Counted from the first letter of the stretch, positions 50,814-62,472 are shown. The stretch: DNA of 64,000 bases from Tritrichomonas musculus (GCA_039105265.1 JAPFFF010000034.1:558001-622000), one strand, 5' to 3'. A program made the numbers and translations. The notes: a model not told the origin generated them from the letters alone.

Positions 50814-52106
50814 TTATTCTAATGATTTTTGGAAATGAATCAATTCATCCAAAACATCGCCTGATTTCATTCTTGGATCGACATTCTTCAAGAAATACAC
50901 ATAAGTGTCAAATATGTCGTTAGCGTTCTTCATGCTGATCATCGCTGGCGAGTACCTCATGTGCAGGACCAAGTCGTTCATGTCCTTCTTGTCGTTCATC
51001 TTCGAATAGCTCGTCACCTGCAGGACGGACCTCAGCATCTCCTCCTTCTGGCTGCACTGCAAGTAGAAGTCTTTGCACGGCGAGCTGACTTTCATCGGGC
51101 CGACATTCGAAACGTGCGAAACTGAGCAGTTGTCGCGTATGTAAGTGAAAGGGAAGAGATACTCCTTGTAGAACCAGTAGTTCTGCTTCAGCTGGTTGAA
51201 GCTGCTTCTGAACGACGCGTTTATCTCGCCAATCGTCATTTTCGGATTCGCGCCTGAAACCGACATCGTGAAGTCTGTGTACGCGTTGCCGAACGAGTTG
51301 CTGATTCGCTCCTTCGGAACGAGGCGCCGCAGGTCCATGCAGTTCTCAAGGCCGATGGGGCCGTATTTACCGTTTTTCGCATTGATCGCCATGCACAGGC
51401 CCGTCCAGAGGAACTCGCTCATGTGGCTGAGCTTGTTCGCGCTGCGGTTGTAGATGTGAGGAGAGAGATCGGAGCACTTGATGTGCGCGCAGCATCGCTT
51501 TTGAAAGAGATTGTAAGAATCTGGTAAGTTGACCTTCTCTTGGAGGTGCAGGTACGTCAGGTCCTTCTGCTTGTACGTTGGGAGACGCTTCATGTATTTT
51601 TCTTTGTTTTGGAGGAATTCGTCGAATTCGTCTTTTAACAGATCTGTGCGGAGGTCTCGCGGAATCGGCGCCTTCTTCTCGAATAAACCGCTTTTCGATG
51701 GATCTTGGATGTTTTTGAGTAAATTGACAAAGTAACCGCCATCCGTAATTGAGTGGTTTGAATTGACGACAATTCGGTGGTCGTCTGCTGCAATCGATGC
51801 TAACGATGATTCAATATTTGGCGTGTAGGTGCTGTATACCCAGTCACAGCAATCTGAAAGCGTCTTAAGTTTCGTTGGAATACGGTGAACTGTGACTGAT
51901 TCTGGATCTTTGCGATTATCATAAAACTTGGAACCATCTGATTTGATGTAAAGACCTGAAATCGCGTGCTTCATCTTTTCAAGGATTGATGGCATGTGTT
52001 TAGGATGTTCTACTTCAAGTGCAAATTGAATGTAACAATTATGAACTTGGTTGACAAAAAGCTTTTCAATGTCAACCATTGGTCTGCTGAATATTGGTGC
52101 AAGCAT
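50814..52106 (-). CDS. Condensation-superfamily acyltransferase (alcohol acetyltransferase-like)
   Basis: 430 residues. The motif NHSITDGG gives the HxxxDG active site (His118, Asp122) of the CoA-dependent acyltransferase superfamily (NRPS condensation domains, alcohol acetyltransferases, PapA5). The later FGNAYTDFTMSVSG and SNVGPMKVSSP fit the structural DFGWG-like region and the SNVG element of the family. Cytosolic, no membrane segment. Likely transfers an acyl group from CoA to an alcohol or amine; substrate unknown. The coding DNA, above all 50900-51700, is much more GC-rich than anything around it, suggesting strong codon bias (high expression) or recent foreign origin. A possible Inr TCATT lies about 29 nt before the ATG. 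Confidence 0.82.
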   Translation of the reverse strand: MLAPIFSRPMVDIEKLFVNQVHNCYIQFALEVEHPKHMPSILEKMKHAISGLYIKSDGSKFYDNRKDPESVTVHRIPTKLKTLSDCCDWVYSTYTPNIESSLASIAADDHRIVVNSNHSITDGGYFVNLLKNIQDPSKSGLFEKKAPIPRDLRTDLLKDEFDEFLQNKEKYMKRLPTYKQKDLTYLHLQEKVNLPDSYNLFQKRCCAHIKCSDLSPHIYNRSANKLSHMSEFLWTGLCMAINAKNGKYGPIGLENCMDLRRLVPKERISNSFGNAYTDFTMSVSGANPKMTIGEINASFRSSFNQLKQNYWFYKEYLFPFTYIRDNCSVSHVSNVGPMKVSSPCKDFYLQCSQKEEMLRSVLQVTSYSKMNDKKDMNDLVLHMRYSPAMISMKNANDIFDTYVYFLKNVDPRMKSGDVLDELIHFQKSLE

Positions 52107-52879
52107 TAGTAATAAATGTTTGTTAAAAAATGATATGATTGTTTTATCATGAAGGATTGGACTGTTTGTCTTTTTTTTTTATATTTTATAATTTTAACAT
52201 TCACAAATGTTTGAAAATAATTGAGAGAATAATTGAACATTTTCAATATTTTTTATATGGAAATTGTTATAATTCAGTATATTGATTGGCCATGTTTGTT
52301 AATAAATATTGAATATAAAATAAATATTGAATAGAATGCTCAGAGAATTAGTTTTATTAAACCGATACATAACTTTTTTATTATTTTAGAAGATAATGAG
52401 GGCTCAGGGCCCAAAACTCCCAATTTGGAGGTTATAAATCAGCTTTTATGATGTTCTTCGATTTAAAAAAATAATATTTTAGTTATTAATATAAAAGAGA
52501 AGATTATAATTAATTTTCAATAAATCTTTACTCTTTTATTCACATATAAATCTTTTTAATAATCATTTTTTTCTGCTTAGTATCATCTTATTAAAAAAAT
52601 TTCTTCAATTATTAATACTCAATATCATTCTCAAACATTTATTTTCTTCAAACAATTATTATTTCATCAGATAATTTCCTTTTTCAATCATATTACTTTT
52701 AACAAGTCTTTTTTCTTAATCACAATCTTTTTCTAATTCAACTTCATATTTTTAATTTTTGTGAGAACTCATTTAATTATTTAAGAGCACGATTTATAAT
52801 GGATAAATAATCTGGCTGTTGAGTATTAATTGTGGATTCAAAATAATTCAAAAAAATTCAATGTAATTCTGGCTTGATT
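52107..52879. other. Intergenic
   Basis: AT-rich apart from a GC-rich patch at 52400-52432 (GGGCTCAGGGCCCAAAACTC). No gene seen. Confidence 0.5.
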
Positions 52880-53008
52880 ATGGCAAAATATAAAAAATTA
52901 AGTAGCATATCTGGTAGCATGAAAATAGCTGTATTTTTACCTACTACTCCATGTTCATCAACAGTTGATGATTGGTTTCATGAAAAAACATACGTTTTTG
53001 ATTTTTGA
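52880..53008 (+). pseudogene. Short unknown ORF, probably a gene remnant
   Basis: ATG-started frame of 42 residues (ending STVDDWFHEKTYVFDF) with protein-like composition, unlike the flanks. No family recognised. Lies at the edge of a region with transposon relics. Confidence 0.25.
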
Positions 53009-53050
53009 GAGTCTTTAGGTTTATATTTATAATAAAATATTTAACAAAAT

Positions 53051-53110
53051 TTTTTAATTATACTTTTTATTTTTTAATTATACTTTTTATTTTTTAATTA
53101 TACTTTTTAT
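53051..53110. repeat. 20-bp tandem repeat, three exact copies
   Basis: Three identical 20-bp units of AT-rich sequence (TTTTTAATTA plus TACTTTTTAT). Confidence 0.8.
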
Positions 53111-53336
53111 TTTTATGATTGAATTCTAGATACTCTTGATGAAATTAAAAACTTTTCAGTCGCTATGAGAAATTGCCACTATGAAAGGGGAAGCAACGTA
53201 ATATTGGAGTTTGAATCCAAATGGATTTCTGTTTTGTAAACAAACTTTTTGCTTTGAAAATAGATTATAATAATGGCTTCAGGAAACCAAAACGTACAAA
53301 TTGCCAAATATATTCATTAAACATCTTTTTGTTGTA

Positions 53337-53697
53337 TTAATAGTATCCATCCATTTGAAAGTCTCTAATTCTTTTTTGATTTTTGATATACATTTCTGGT
53401 ATCTCCTCATCGTTAATAAAAAACTCTGGATATCCTTCTTTCCATTGATTATTATTGTAATGACTAAAAAAAATGTTTAATTGTTCATTCATACTTCTCT
53501 CAAATCCTTGTCTGTTGATAACCATGAAACAATATTACATTCAACTTGACTTATTTTTGTTGTGTCATTTCTGAAATACTTTCTGACATTGATATTGAAT
53601 TCTAATTTACGACGTCTCGCTAACATCCATATTGTACGAAAGCCAATAATTGTCTCGCCCTTGCCTGCAGTGCACCAATCAGCTGGGAAATTAAAAT
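53337..53697 (-). pseudogene. Unknown protein remnant, two frames
   Basis: From 53697 down one frame reads FPADWCTAGKGETIIGFRTI and on to VECNIVSW, then ends; a shifted frame with Met at 53525 continues for 62 residues (GFERSMNEQLNIFF, MYIKNQKRIRDFQ). Composition is protein-like in both, so this is one broken coding sequence. Family not recognised; its neighbourhood suggests a transposon-associated gene. Confidence 0.35.
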
Positions 53698-53784
53698 AAA
53701 ATCTATTTAATATTTTACATTATATTTAATATTTCTGATAATGATGTTGTTGTTAAGTCTTCAAAAAGCTTGGTATATAGTTAG

Positions 53785-54195
53785 ACAAGGGAAGAAGTTG
53801 GGTTTTATTCTTTTTATGATTGTTTTATTAAAAGCCCTTGTTATGTGCTTATTGACTTTAATACTTTGATTCAGAAAACTGAAGGTTACATGTATTTCTA
53901 TCTAGTCAAAAACAATGGCGCTAGAAAGAAATTAAATAAAATTACTATTAGAGGTGAAACATTTTATATCCTTGCAGGTACCTACATTGCTCCTTTTGCC
54001 AGCAGTATAACTGATAATCCACTCATTAATGGCATGATGCTTGATGCCAACTTCTCTACATTTCAAAACAATTATGTTTCTATACCAACAATAATCATTC
54101 AAAACACTGGTATTCCTATTGTAATTAGCTTTGCTCTTACTCAGAGTGAAAAGATTTATAACAATTTCTTCGAAAGATACGAAAATACTTTTTAA
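53785..54195 (+). pseudogene. MULE-type transposase fragment
   Basis: 136 residues open from a TAG at 53782. GMMLDANFSTFQNNYVSIP and PIVISFALTQSEKIYNNFF match the start of the MULE (Mutator-like DDE) transposase core, where LDATF carries the first catalytic Asp (here LDANF). The remaining catalytic part is missing. No terminal inverted repeats found around it. A decayed DNA transposon. Confidence 0.5.
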
Positions 54196-54535
54196 AATAA
54201 ACTAGCAGCATACGTTCATAATATAGAATCTGACCAAGGAACTGCGTAAAAAACAACAGTTTCGAAACAAAGATACAACTTACTTAATATATTTAAGATA
54301 TCTCCTCGCAAATCTTAACAGAAACAAGTTTTCAAAATAAAATATTCATAAAAAAATTCTTTTCAAGAATCATTTTTCTGCTCAGTATCATTTCATTTTT
54401 AATTTTGTTCATTTATTAATTCTCAATATCATCCTCAACTATCATGTGTCTCAACACCCGAATACCACGAAGAAATGATTTTTTTCATTCAATTAAGCTG
54501 TTTAATTGACCAGATTCTTTCAAAAAGGATATTAA

Positions 54536-54739
54536 AAGAAGATAAATGATATTTTAAATAGCGTTCCACCTGTTAATGAAGAATCTCAAAGTTTTTATTA
54601 TGTAACTAATTTTAACAAAACAAATAGCACTTGTGGTGAATCTGCATTGATATCAACCATGCTTGAAGTCATAATTCATAATTTGAACACCTTCTCAAAC
54701 TTTCGCAGCTTGAATTTCCAACCATGTATAAATAAGTAG
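54536..54739 (+). pseudogene. Unknown coding remnant
   Basis: 67 codons between a TAA and a TAG with protein-like sequence (STCGESALISTMLEVIIHNL in its middle). No start codon, no recognised family. Possibly part of the same decayed element as the MULE fragment. Confidence 0.25.
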
Positions 54740-57109
54740 AAATTAAAAACACTTCACCAGATTGTATTTTTTTACAACATTATATTTTAAACGGATTGCA
54801 GAAATTACACTGGATAATGTTATATACTCCAAAAAAAGTAATTTGATGATATATTTAAAATTTTTAAGGGGGCTTGATCACTTTTTTCTGTTAAAATATC
54901 TCAAAGAAAAAGAAATATTAACTAAAACAAATAGTATAATTTAAAACTACAAAATAATATATAAATGAGAAAATGAATAAGAATTTTAAAAACAAAAGTA
55001 AATCATGTTATTGCATCATACTTTATTCGATATAATTTGGCATGTTTTATTGAATAATTTTATTAAGTAAATACTAAAAATACTTTTTATTGCAATAATT
55101 AAAAAAATCAAGTTCATATTAGAAAATATGTTTCAATTACTAATGAAATATCTGTTTAAATTAACTTATTGATCAGCTTATGCATACATAAAATAAATTT
55201 AAAATTATCCTATCAGCTTTTGACAAAGGGTTTTAAGGTTTAAAGATCAATTTTACGTAATGAAGATTATATGGCTAAAAAAAGTATAAAAAAAGAAGAA
55301 AGATGAAATTATAATTAGTATCAACAATATTAAATGTATATTGCACTAATAAATTCTTTAAAAATAATAAAACGAATGAGCAATTGATAATAATTTTAAG
55401 TATTTTGGTGTTGAATAAGTAAATTAAAATTTTGTTCTGCTTTTTTATTATTCCACATAATTTTATTAAAAATAATAAAAATGAAATCAGTTCGATTTGC
55501 GCATGGATTGAGAAATAATTTTCATTACCTCAAATTATTTTTGGTGGAAAATTTGAGGTTAATTTAGTAAATGATATATAAACATCATCAAAAAACTTAG
55601 GGTTTGTCGGAGCCCGATTTTTGATTTAGGTCTTTAAAAAAATTATCAAAAATTTTAATTCTTCATTTAAACTTGAATTGCAATTTTGACTCTTTAAGTA
55701 GAGAGATTAGTAAAAATCAATAGCAGTTTGTTCAAGAAATTTTTTTTGAAAAGCAGTATCGAAAGAATTAAAGAGACCTGAAAATGAACTTTTTTTTTGG
55801 TGACCCGAAAAACGAAAAAAAATAAAAATAAACTTCACAAATTCCCACAATTTTTGATGGAACGATCATCTTTTTTGAGAGAAATCACGAAAAAATTGAA
55901 TTTTATCAAATTTGAATAAAAAAGGTCATTTTTTGAATTAAAAGGTTAAAAAATAAAATACGATTTTCTTAAGTCATATTCATTTTAAAACTACTTGAAC
56001 AAATTTATTGTTTTCTTTATTGAAAATATATTATTTATTATTATTCTCTACTTATGAAGTTACGTATTTATCTTTTTTTAAGCCTTCAAAATTAGACCTT
56101 GTAAGGGGTACCCGATTTACCCATTTTCAATCGGGTCAAAAATTTTAGGTATATTTTGACCAGGGGTCGCAAATTACCGCCTACCCAAAGCGGTTTTTGA
56201 CCCGAAATTTTTAAAATTCATTTATCTCAAAATGTGGAATAAATATTTATATAAAAAAAGGTTTATTAAAAAATTTACAAGCTTTTTAATCCTTTTTAAT
56301 AAAAATTTTTATTTCATTAGAATAATGCATCTGATATTTTTCTCAAAAATTGTTTTTTGAAATTATTTTCTCTATCATTCTATTTAATTACAATTTTTAA
56401 TATCATAAAACCTTTTTTCTTGAAAGTTAATTGATTTTTATTTGTATTGTATTTTTTTCTGATTTTAATTGTCATTTAATTTATTGTTTAGATGACTTAT
56501 GAAAAGAGAAATAATACATAAATTTAAGTTATGTAATATTTTTTTATATTAAGCTTTGAAATCTACAAATTTTAAATAATATTAACTATTCATTTACTTG
56601 TTTTATATTTTTTATCTTTTTTTCAACATTTATACTATGCATTTTAGTTTATTACGCTATTAATTAATGTTACTAATCACTTATATAATTAAAAAATTTT
56701 GGCATTTGGTTCTTTTATTTCATGTTTGAATACAATATTAAGATATATTAATAACTATTTCAGATTTTAAAAGATTATCCTGTTTTGACAAACTATTACT
56801 TGATTTTCAAATAAAAAATTCTTTTCTAAATAAAATTTGAAATATTTCATATAACAAGTCATATCATTAAATTTTATTTTCTAAAATCAAAATTCACTTT
56901 AAAAAAATGCATGAATCAATAAAAAATTAATTATAGAACATGATTTTATAAAAAATAATCCAAAAAATACACTAGAAATAAAAGGGTCAAACGCGAACTC
57001 TTCATTTTTTTTTTGGGTAGTGACCCCAAAAAAAAATTTGTGGTCTGGTTAATATTTTGAGGTGACCTTTCGAAGGTTTATTCAAAATATCCGTTATACC
57101 CCCTTAATT
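54740..57109. other. Gene-free segment with ACCCGA/TCGGGT motifs
   Basis: No coding frame of note. From about 55590 to 57100 the AT-rich DNA is sprinkled with GGGTC/GACCC blocks (GGTGACCCGAAAAACG near 55800, ACCCGATT and AATCGGGT as a hairpin at 56109-56136, TTTGACCCGAAATTTTT near 56200, GGGTCAAACGCG near 56984, GTGACCCCAAAA near 57020). It ends just where duplication copy 2 begins. It could be an unidentified non-autonomous element. Confidence 0.4.
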
Positions 57110-57195
57110 AATTGAATAATAAAATTTTTTTGAAAAAATTTTTTATTTCAAAAATAAAATTTTTCTATGATTAATAAAATTAAATAAAAAAGACT

Positions 57196-57200
57196 TCATT
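57196..57200 (+). promoter_or_regulatory. Trichomonad initiator (Inr) TCATT
   Basis: A 57198 is 7 nt before ATG 57205; the same motif is kept in the broken copy at 37009. Confidence 0.6.
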
Positions 57201-57204
57201 TTTA

Positions 57205-57744
57205 ATGGAAGAAGAAGAAATAAATAACGAAACAGAAGAATTTGATTTAAAGATCACAAATGAAGATGATTTAAATGAAATTGTTATTTCAGGAGAATTT
57301 AATAAGTATTATCAAAAAAATTTAGCATTTGAAGGAATTTCAGTATATGATTCAACAGAAAATTCATTGAAAACACTTATATCAAATACATCTCCAAAAT
57401 CTTTATATTTCAAAAATTGCTTTTTCTTAGATTTTAATTTCCTATTAAAAATCGATGAAAACTTTGAAAAAATATCAGTAATTGAATCTGAATTAGACAC
57501 ATATAAAGCTAAAGAATTGATCTCACATCTTCCAACAGAAGTCGAAATAAGTGTTGATCTTTCAGGAAACGAAATTGGATTGTATGAAAAAGTCTTTTTT
57601 GATTTTTTGAAACCAGCTATATTTGATCCAATCGTCTTCAAACCTTTGATATTGAAAGACAACAAATTTTCAGAAAAAGGAATTTCTGATTTCAAAGACT
57701 TTTTAAAACAATATAACCTTGAAGATGACTTTATCATTTTTTAA
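57205..57744 (+). CDS. Small LRR-like protein
   Basis: 179 residues, intact. An acidic start (MEEEEINNETEEF) is followed by strand-loop-helix units reminiscent of ribonuclease-inhibitor-type LRRs: SPKSLYFKNCFFLDF, EVEISVDLSGNEIGL and FKPLILKDNKFSEKGI, each with a Leu/Asn framework, spaced about 30-55 residues. No signal or membrane segment. Too short for a full LRR domain, so possibly the C-terminal part of a former larger gene that is now free-standing, with its own Inr. The 5' broken duplicate is at 37018. Function unknown. Confidence 0.65.
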   Translation: MEEEEINNETEEFDLKITNEDDLNEIVISGEFNKYYQKNLAFEGISVYDSTENSLKTLISNTSPKSLYFKNCFFLDFNFLLKIDENFEKISVIESELDTYKAKELISHLPTEVEISVDLSGNEIGLYEKVFFDFLKPAIFDPIVFKPLILKDNKFSEKGISDFKDFLKQYNLEDDFIIF

Positions 57745-57938
57745 TAAAATTAAAATAATTTTGTTTTACTTGTTTTTATATCTTTTAATATTCAAGTTTA
57801 ATCATTACTAGAATTTCCTTTGATAGCAAGCTTCGACTGTTGATTAAAAGAGATGATATTGATACTTTTCAAAAAATTCTCTTGTAAACGAATTTTTCAA
57901 ATAATTCCAAAATACAAGAATCAAGCATAGAGAATGCG

Positions 57939-58545
57939 TTAAAAATTCCTCAAAAAAATCCATTGATTGAGTACGCAGTTCAGTTTGTTCTCAAAGTAAG
58001 CAGCAAAGCTATACGAAGATCCTCTTTGAACAAGAAGATAAGAATCTCCACTTGTCAAAACTTCAAGCCATGTAAGCCGGTCATCATCAGGCAACGAACC
58101 ACCCATACTATCCTTGAAATTGGCGAATATTGCAGCCAAATCATCTGGATGAATGTGCTTTGTAGCATCAACTCTAAATCCGGAAATAATTGCAAATAAT
58201 TTCAATACAGATATTTACAGACAATCCGCTCAGCAAACTTGTGCTCAAAATTATTGAATCATTCCAACTGTTGACTCCTTTGTTGCAATGGAAATCCATC
58301 GATCCATATGGAACACCTAAGAATTCAAGTGTGTTGTTTGGCTCATCTCTGTGATTGGTTAACTACGTCCAGCTTTGTGTGTAGTATGGTTAATTATGTG
58401 TCTCATTTATCGATGAATATTTATAATCACAGTCCCATTTTGGGCATCCTGCTTGTGGATTTCGATGCTTTAAAAAGTCATTTCCGCCGCCTGTAATGTG
58501 ATTGACAACTACATCGGTATAAACACGAAAATTTAGTTGCATTTT
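57939..58545 (-). pseudogene. Alpha-amylase (GH13) remnant, copy 2
   Basis: Same remnant as 37744-38350, with a few base differences (for example Gly for Ser in SMGGSLPDDD). Region I (DVVVNH) and region II (GFRVDATKH) are legible and the same breaks are shared. Confidence 0.75.
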
Positions 58546-58912
58546 CTGATTGAAAAATCAAAGTCATTTCTTTTTAATATATGAAATTCTAAATGTATAG
58601 TAAAATGTTTAATCAATACTTTAAAATATGGACGTTACTATATTTTATACCAAATAGTATATAATATATAATCATAAACAACGTAAATTTCATTACAAAA
58701 ATCTTTTGTATTATTCAAAGAACTAAAATTACTCTTGTCTTTTAAAGTTTTTGATCATTATTATTGGTTTTATCATATATTTTGGCCTATTAAAAAAACC
58801 AATTATGAAAAAGATCATTAAATTGTCTTTTTTTAAAGCTCTGGCAAATAAAATTCATTCATAAAAATTATGTGATTCATTATATAAATAAGTATTATTC
58901 TAATACAATAAG

Positions 58913-58968
58913 TAGGGACATTTGTCCAGTTATAGTAGGGACAAATGGAGATATTGCAAATGTCCCTA
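58913..58968. repeat. Hairpin with TAGGGACA motifs, copy 2
   Basis: Identical to 38718-38773: 12-bp stem with an internal TAGGGACAAATG. Confidence 0.6.
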
Positions 58969-60594
58969 TTTTAACGGTCATTTTTAACAGTCACGAAGGT
59001 AAAGTGAAGTGGGCCAAATGTAATTTCATAATTCTGAATTCTTCAAATGTGTGCTAAAAAGATTCATCAGGTCACATGGGGATCATGTTTTGAATGAAGT
59101 AGGAAATTTAATTATGCAATGCTTGGGATCTTTTGCACAAAATTTTATTTGCTAATAATTTTACAACATTCAAATTTGAATTAGATAAATTAAGTATTAA
59201 TTAATTTTCTTAGTATAACAAAGTTATTTACAACAGTCTCTAATGATAAATAGAACAAAAACATACTAATTTTTATTTAGGATCAACTTAATTTAATTAT
59301 TTAACACAGCAGCATTTTCTTTTTGCCAAAAAAAATCTTAAACTTAAACCAAACATTATGTTTTCATATTTTTATGATGAATATGGATTATAATAATTTA
59401 TTCATGTTAATATAAACACTATCTTTATTGCTTTTTTGAGATAATACCAGTATGAGTTAATGATTCTTTACCTTTTTATTCTATCATTAAATTGTTTATC
59501 GTAATAAAGTCACCATCAATAATTATTGATGATTTTTAGAATTTTCATCTTTATTTTTATCTTTATATGTTTTTAAACATATAATCTCCTTTTTTTGCAT
59601 ATATTTTATTATATAGTGTATAGACAAAAAAAAAAATTAATGGACAAAAATGACTTTCACTTCACCTCCACATAAAAAGTTGATTTATTTTCTAGAATAT
59701 TGAAGTTTTTTAAATTATAATTTAATAATATTATTTTATATGTATTATATATTTTGTTTTAATGATTATTACTTTAATTACTTGATTAGGTCTGTGGTTA
59801 TTTTCACAAAAAGAAAAACATATTTTTTACAATTATCTCCATAATAAATTGATTAAAATGGAATTAAAAGCTGAATTATTAATTTATACATGATGATAAT
59901 AATTCTTGTCAGATAAAATAATCAAAAATCCAAATATAGATTAAAAAAATGTGTTTAATTATTTTCGGTTAAATCAGTTTTTTTATTGGATAAAAAATTT
60001 TATTATCTTCATAGATATTTATTGATTTGCAAATAATTCATTACATTATTGATATTAATCTTAAAAACATAGAAATTATGTAACTAACTTTAAAAGGGAT
60101 AGAATTTTTTAAAAGTCATTATTATTTGCGATTATCAAAAAAAAACTCTGATTCTTATCTTTTTTTGGGATAAAAATCTGCAAAACATATTTAATATTTA
60201 ATAAATTGTTTTTTAAATGTATTTTAAGATTTCAACGTTGGCGTATTGTTAAAATAAGATCGAAAAATTAAAAAACAGAAATTTCATTTTATTTTGGGAA
60301 ATATTTAGATAATCGTAAATATTTTGCTATAGATAAAACATTTAATTCATGCTTTTAAAAAATATTAGATTGAATCATTGATAGCATTTGTTTAAATTGA
60401 ATTATTCATCTTTTTTTTAATGAAATGAAAAATGTCATCAAAGCCAATATTTGCATAAAAGTATGATATAATTTTTAAAAATAGTTTATATGCATCTAAT
60501 ATAAAACCAAATAAAAATAATAGATTTTCATTTTCTTTAACCAATTTATGTAAAAGAACCATTTTACAAAAATTCTTAAAAAAGTTTATTTTAA
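58969..60594. other. Intergenic, AT-rich (copy 2)
   Basis: No gene seen; copy of 38774-40399 with scattered single-base differences. Confidence 0.6.
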
Positions 60595-61554
60595 TTAGAT
60601 TTTTCCCTCTTTCAAAAAGCTATTTGTGGTATCTTTACTAATGTTTTTGTTCGAAGCAAATGCATTATTATTACTGTTAGGCATAGTTACAGTGTTGTTA
60701 TTACTGGATGCATATAAGTTGCTTGTGTTGTTATTACTGAATGCCCATCGGTTGCCTGTGTTGTTATTACTGGATGCCCATGAACTGTTTGTGTTTATTT
60801 GGACTTGTGATTTATTAATAATTTTTAATGATTTAATTCCATTGAATACATAATTTCCAATTGAAGTTACAGAAGAAGGAATTGTGATTTCTTTCAATGA
60901 TGAACATCCACTGAATACATAATTTCCAATTGAAGTTACAGAAGAAGGAATTGTGATTTCTTTCAATGATGAACATCTATTGAATATATAATTTCCAATT
61001 GAAGTTACAGAAGAAGGAATTGCGATTTCTTTCAATAATGAACATCCACTGAATGCAGAATCTCCAATTGAAGTTACAGAAGAAGGAATTGTGATTTCTT
61101 TCAATGATGAACATCCACTGAATGCAGAATCTCCAATTGAAGTTACAGAAGAAGGAATTGTGATTTCTTTCAATGATGAACATCCATTGAATGCAGAATT
61201 CCCAATTGAAGTTACAGAAGACGGAATTGTGATTTGTGTTAATGATGAACATCCACTGAATGCAGAATCTCCAATTGAAGTTACAGAAGAAGGAATTGTG
61301 ATTTTTATTATCGAGAAACATAAAAGTTGAATATTGAAACCGTTTATCTGAGGTTTTCTAGAAATTATATATCCAATATCATTAGGGAAATACTGGTAGT
61401 TACAACAATCAATTATGCATGATTCAAAATTGCCAGGTTGAAATTGGTCCAGGAAATTGTCTTTTACATAGTTAGAAATGGAATTGTGGTGGCATCTGAT
61501 TGATTCTTCATAAATTTCACCATATGTTATATTTCGTTCTTCTTGATATATCAT
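60595..61554 (-). CDS. BspA-like LRR protein with ankyrin-type head (3' part of a DUF3447-BspA fusion)
   Basis: 319 residues from Met 61554, but the same frame is open upstream to about 61690 and reads [18 protein letters not shown], a typical ankyrin-repeat junction of trichomonad DUF3447 proteins. The head ([20 protein letters not shown]) also fits that family (usual form YEECLEEAIKCHHN). Then come seven 23-residue BspA repeats and a 90-residue Asn/Ser-rich tail like that of the giant gene at 40400. The upstream frame 61641-62465 supplies DUF3447, so this is probably the 3' part of one gene split by a frame break near 61680. No signal peptide. Confidence 0.7.
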   Translation of the reverse strand: MIYQEERNITYGEIYEESIRCHHNSISNYVKDNFLDQFQPGNFESCIIDCCNYQYFPNDIGYIISRKPQINGFNIQLLCFSIIKITIPSSVTSIGDSAFSGCSSLTQITIPSSVTSIGNSAFNGCSSLKEITIPSSVTSIGDSAFSGCSSLKEITIPSSVTSIGDSAFSGCSLLKEIAIPSSVTSIGNYIFNRCSSLKEITIPSSVTSIGNYVFSGCSSLKEITIPSSVTSIGNYVFNGIKSLKIINKSQVQINTNSSWASSNNNTGNRWAFSNNNTSNLYASSNNNTVTMPNSNNNAFASNKNISKDTTNSFLKEGKI

Positions 61555-61640
61555 AAAAGGATTATGATTATAATTAAAAGGATTAGAAGTAAAATTAAAG
61601 TTGTTTTGATTATTATCTTGCCGTTTTATTTTATTTTCTT

Positions 61641-62465
61641 CTAGAAAATGAATGAGTTCATTAACGAATTCAATAACGCGTTATTAGAATGAACCGCATA
61701 AAGCCACATTGAATTCGTTAATGAAATATAGTTATGCTGTAAATATTTAATGATTTCAATTGATCCAAAAATCGATGCGTATTCAATCAATGTTGGCGTT
61801 TTTTGCATCAGAAATAAATTCGTTTCAAAGATTGATGGCTGAATTTTACTTGATAATGAAATTTTGTTTCGCTTGACATATGAAATAAATTCTTCTGTTA
61901 AGCCTTGTCGAATTAATGAGCAGATATATGAATCATTTTCTCCTATTCGGCATTTTTCTTCAAAAATGTTGAGATCTTGATCATATTTTTGCTTTATTTC
62001 ACTTTCAATTGCTCTTGATTCATTTTCGTTAATGAAAGACTTGATTCCCGAATACAAGTAGCGACTATATGGAAAATTGTTTCTATCTTTCATTTTCATT
62101 ATATCTGATATAATTATATTGTCTGGTCGAATGAACTCTTGTTCTAAAAGTAGAAGAAGAACACGCTTATTGTATTTAAAAATTTTGTATATCTCAAAAT
62201 CAGTAATAGGAGGTCGTATTTCTTTGAGTAGATTTTGAATTATTTGATTTAGCTTATCTATAAAATCTGGTAAGCGGTGATGATTGTCTGATATTTTTGA
62301 TATCAATTGAAGTATCGACTTAATTTCTTCTTTATTTTTGAAATTTACGTGGCTTTCAAAATCTTTAATTAACAATTCAAAATCAGCATTTTCTGTTGCC
62401 TCAATGAATTCCATAAGTGATGAATAAATTTCTTTCTTTTCTCGAATAACTGATTCGATTTCCAT
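61641..62465 (-). CDS. DUF3447/ankyrin-type protein, truncated by a frame break
   Basis: 274 residues. Follows the layout of the large trichomonad DUF3447 family: helical head ([20 protein letters not shown]), a [30 protein letters not shown] core, [20 protein letters not shown], then the first ankyrin unit ([29 protein letters not shown]). Family members then continue with more ankyrin repeats; here the frame ends 12 residues later ([12 protein letters not shown]) in a short palindromic patch of GAATTCGTTAATGAA copies, while the expected sequence resumes in another frame (see 60595-61554). An Inr lies 5 nt before the ATG. Confidence 0.75.
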   Translation of the reverse strand: MEIESVIREKKEIYSSLMEFIEATENADFELLIKDFESHVNFKNKEEIKSILQLISKISDNHHRLPDFIDKLNQIIQNLLKEIRPPITDFEIYKIFKYNKRVLLLLLEQEFIRPDNIIISDIMKMKDRNNFPYSRYLYSGIKSFINENESRAIESEIKQKYDQDLNIFEEKCRIGENDSYICSLIRQGLTEEFISYVKRNKISLSSKIQPSIFETNLFLMQKTPTLIEYASIFGSIEIIKYLQHNYISLTNSMWLYAVHSNNALLNSLMNSFIF

Positions 62466-62467
62466 TC

Positions 62468-62472
62468 TATGA
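62468..62472 (-). promoter_or_regulatory. Trichomonad initiator (Inr) TCATA
   Basis: On the minus strand TCATA matches TCA+1 Py (T/A); A at 62470 is 5 nt upstream of the ATG at 62465. Copy 1 has lost this site together with the gene head. Confidence 0.6.

Noticed and set aside
53337-54739. Polinton/Maverick or retrovirus-like element
   Set aside because: These elements are common in trichomonads, but no integrase, polymerase or capsid pattern and no long terminal repeats were seen; the only recognisable part is a MULE transposase core.
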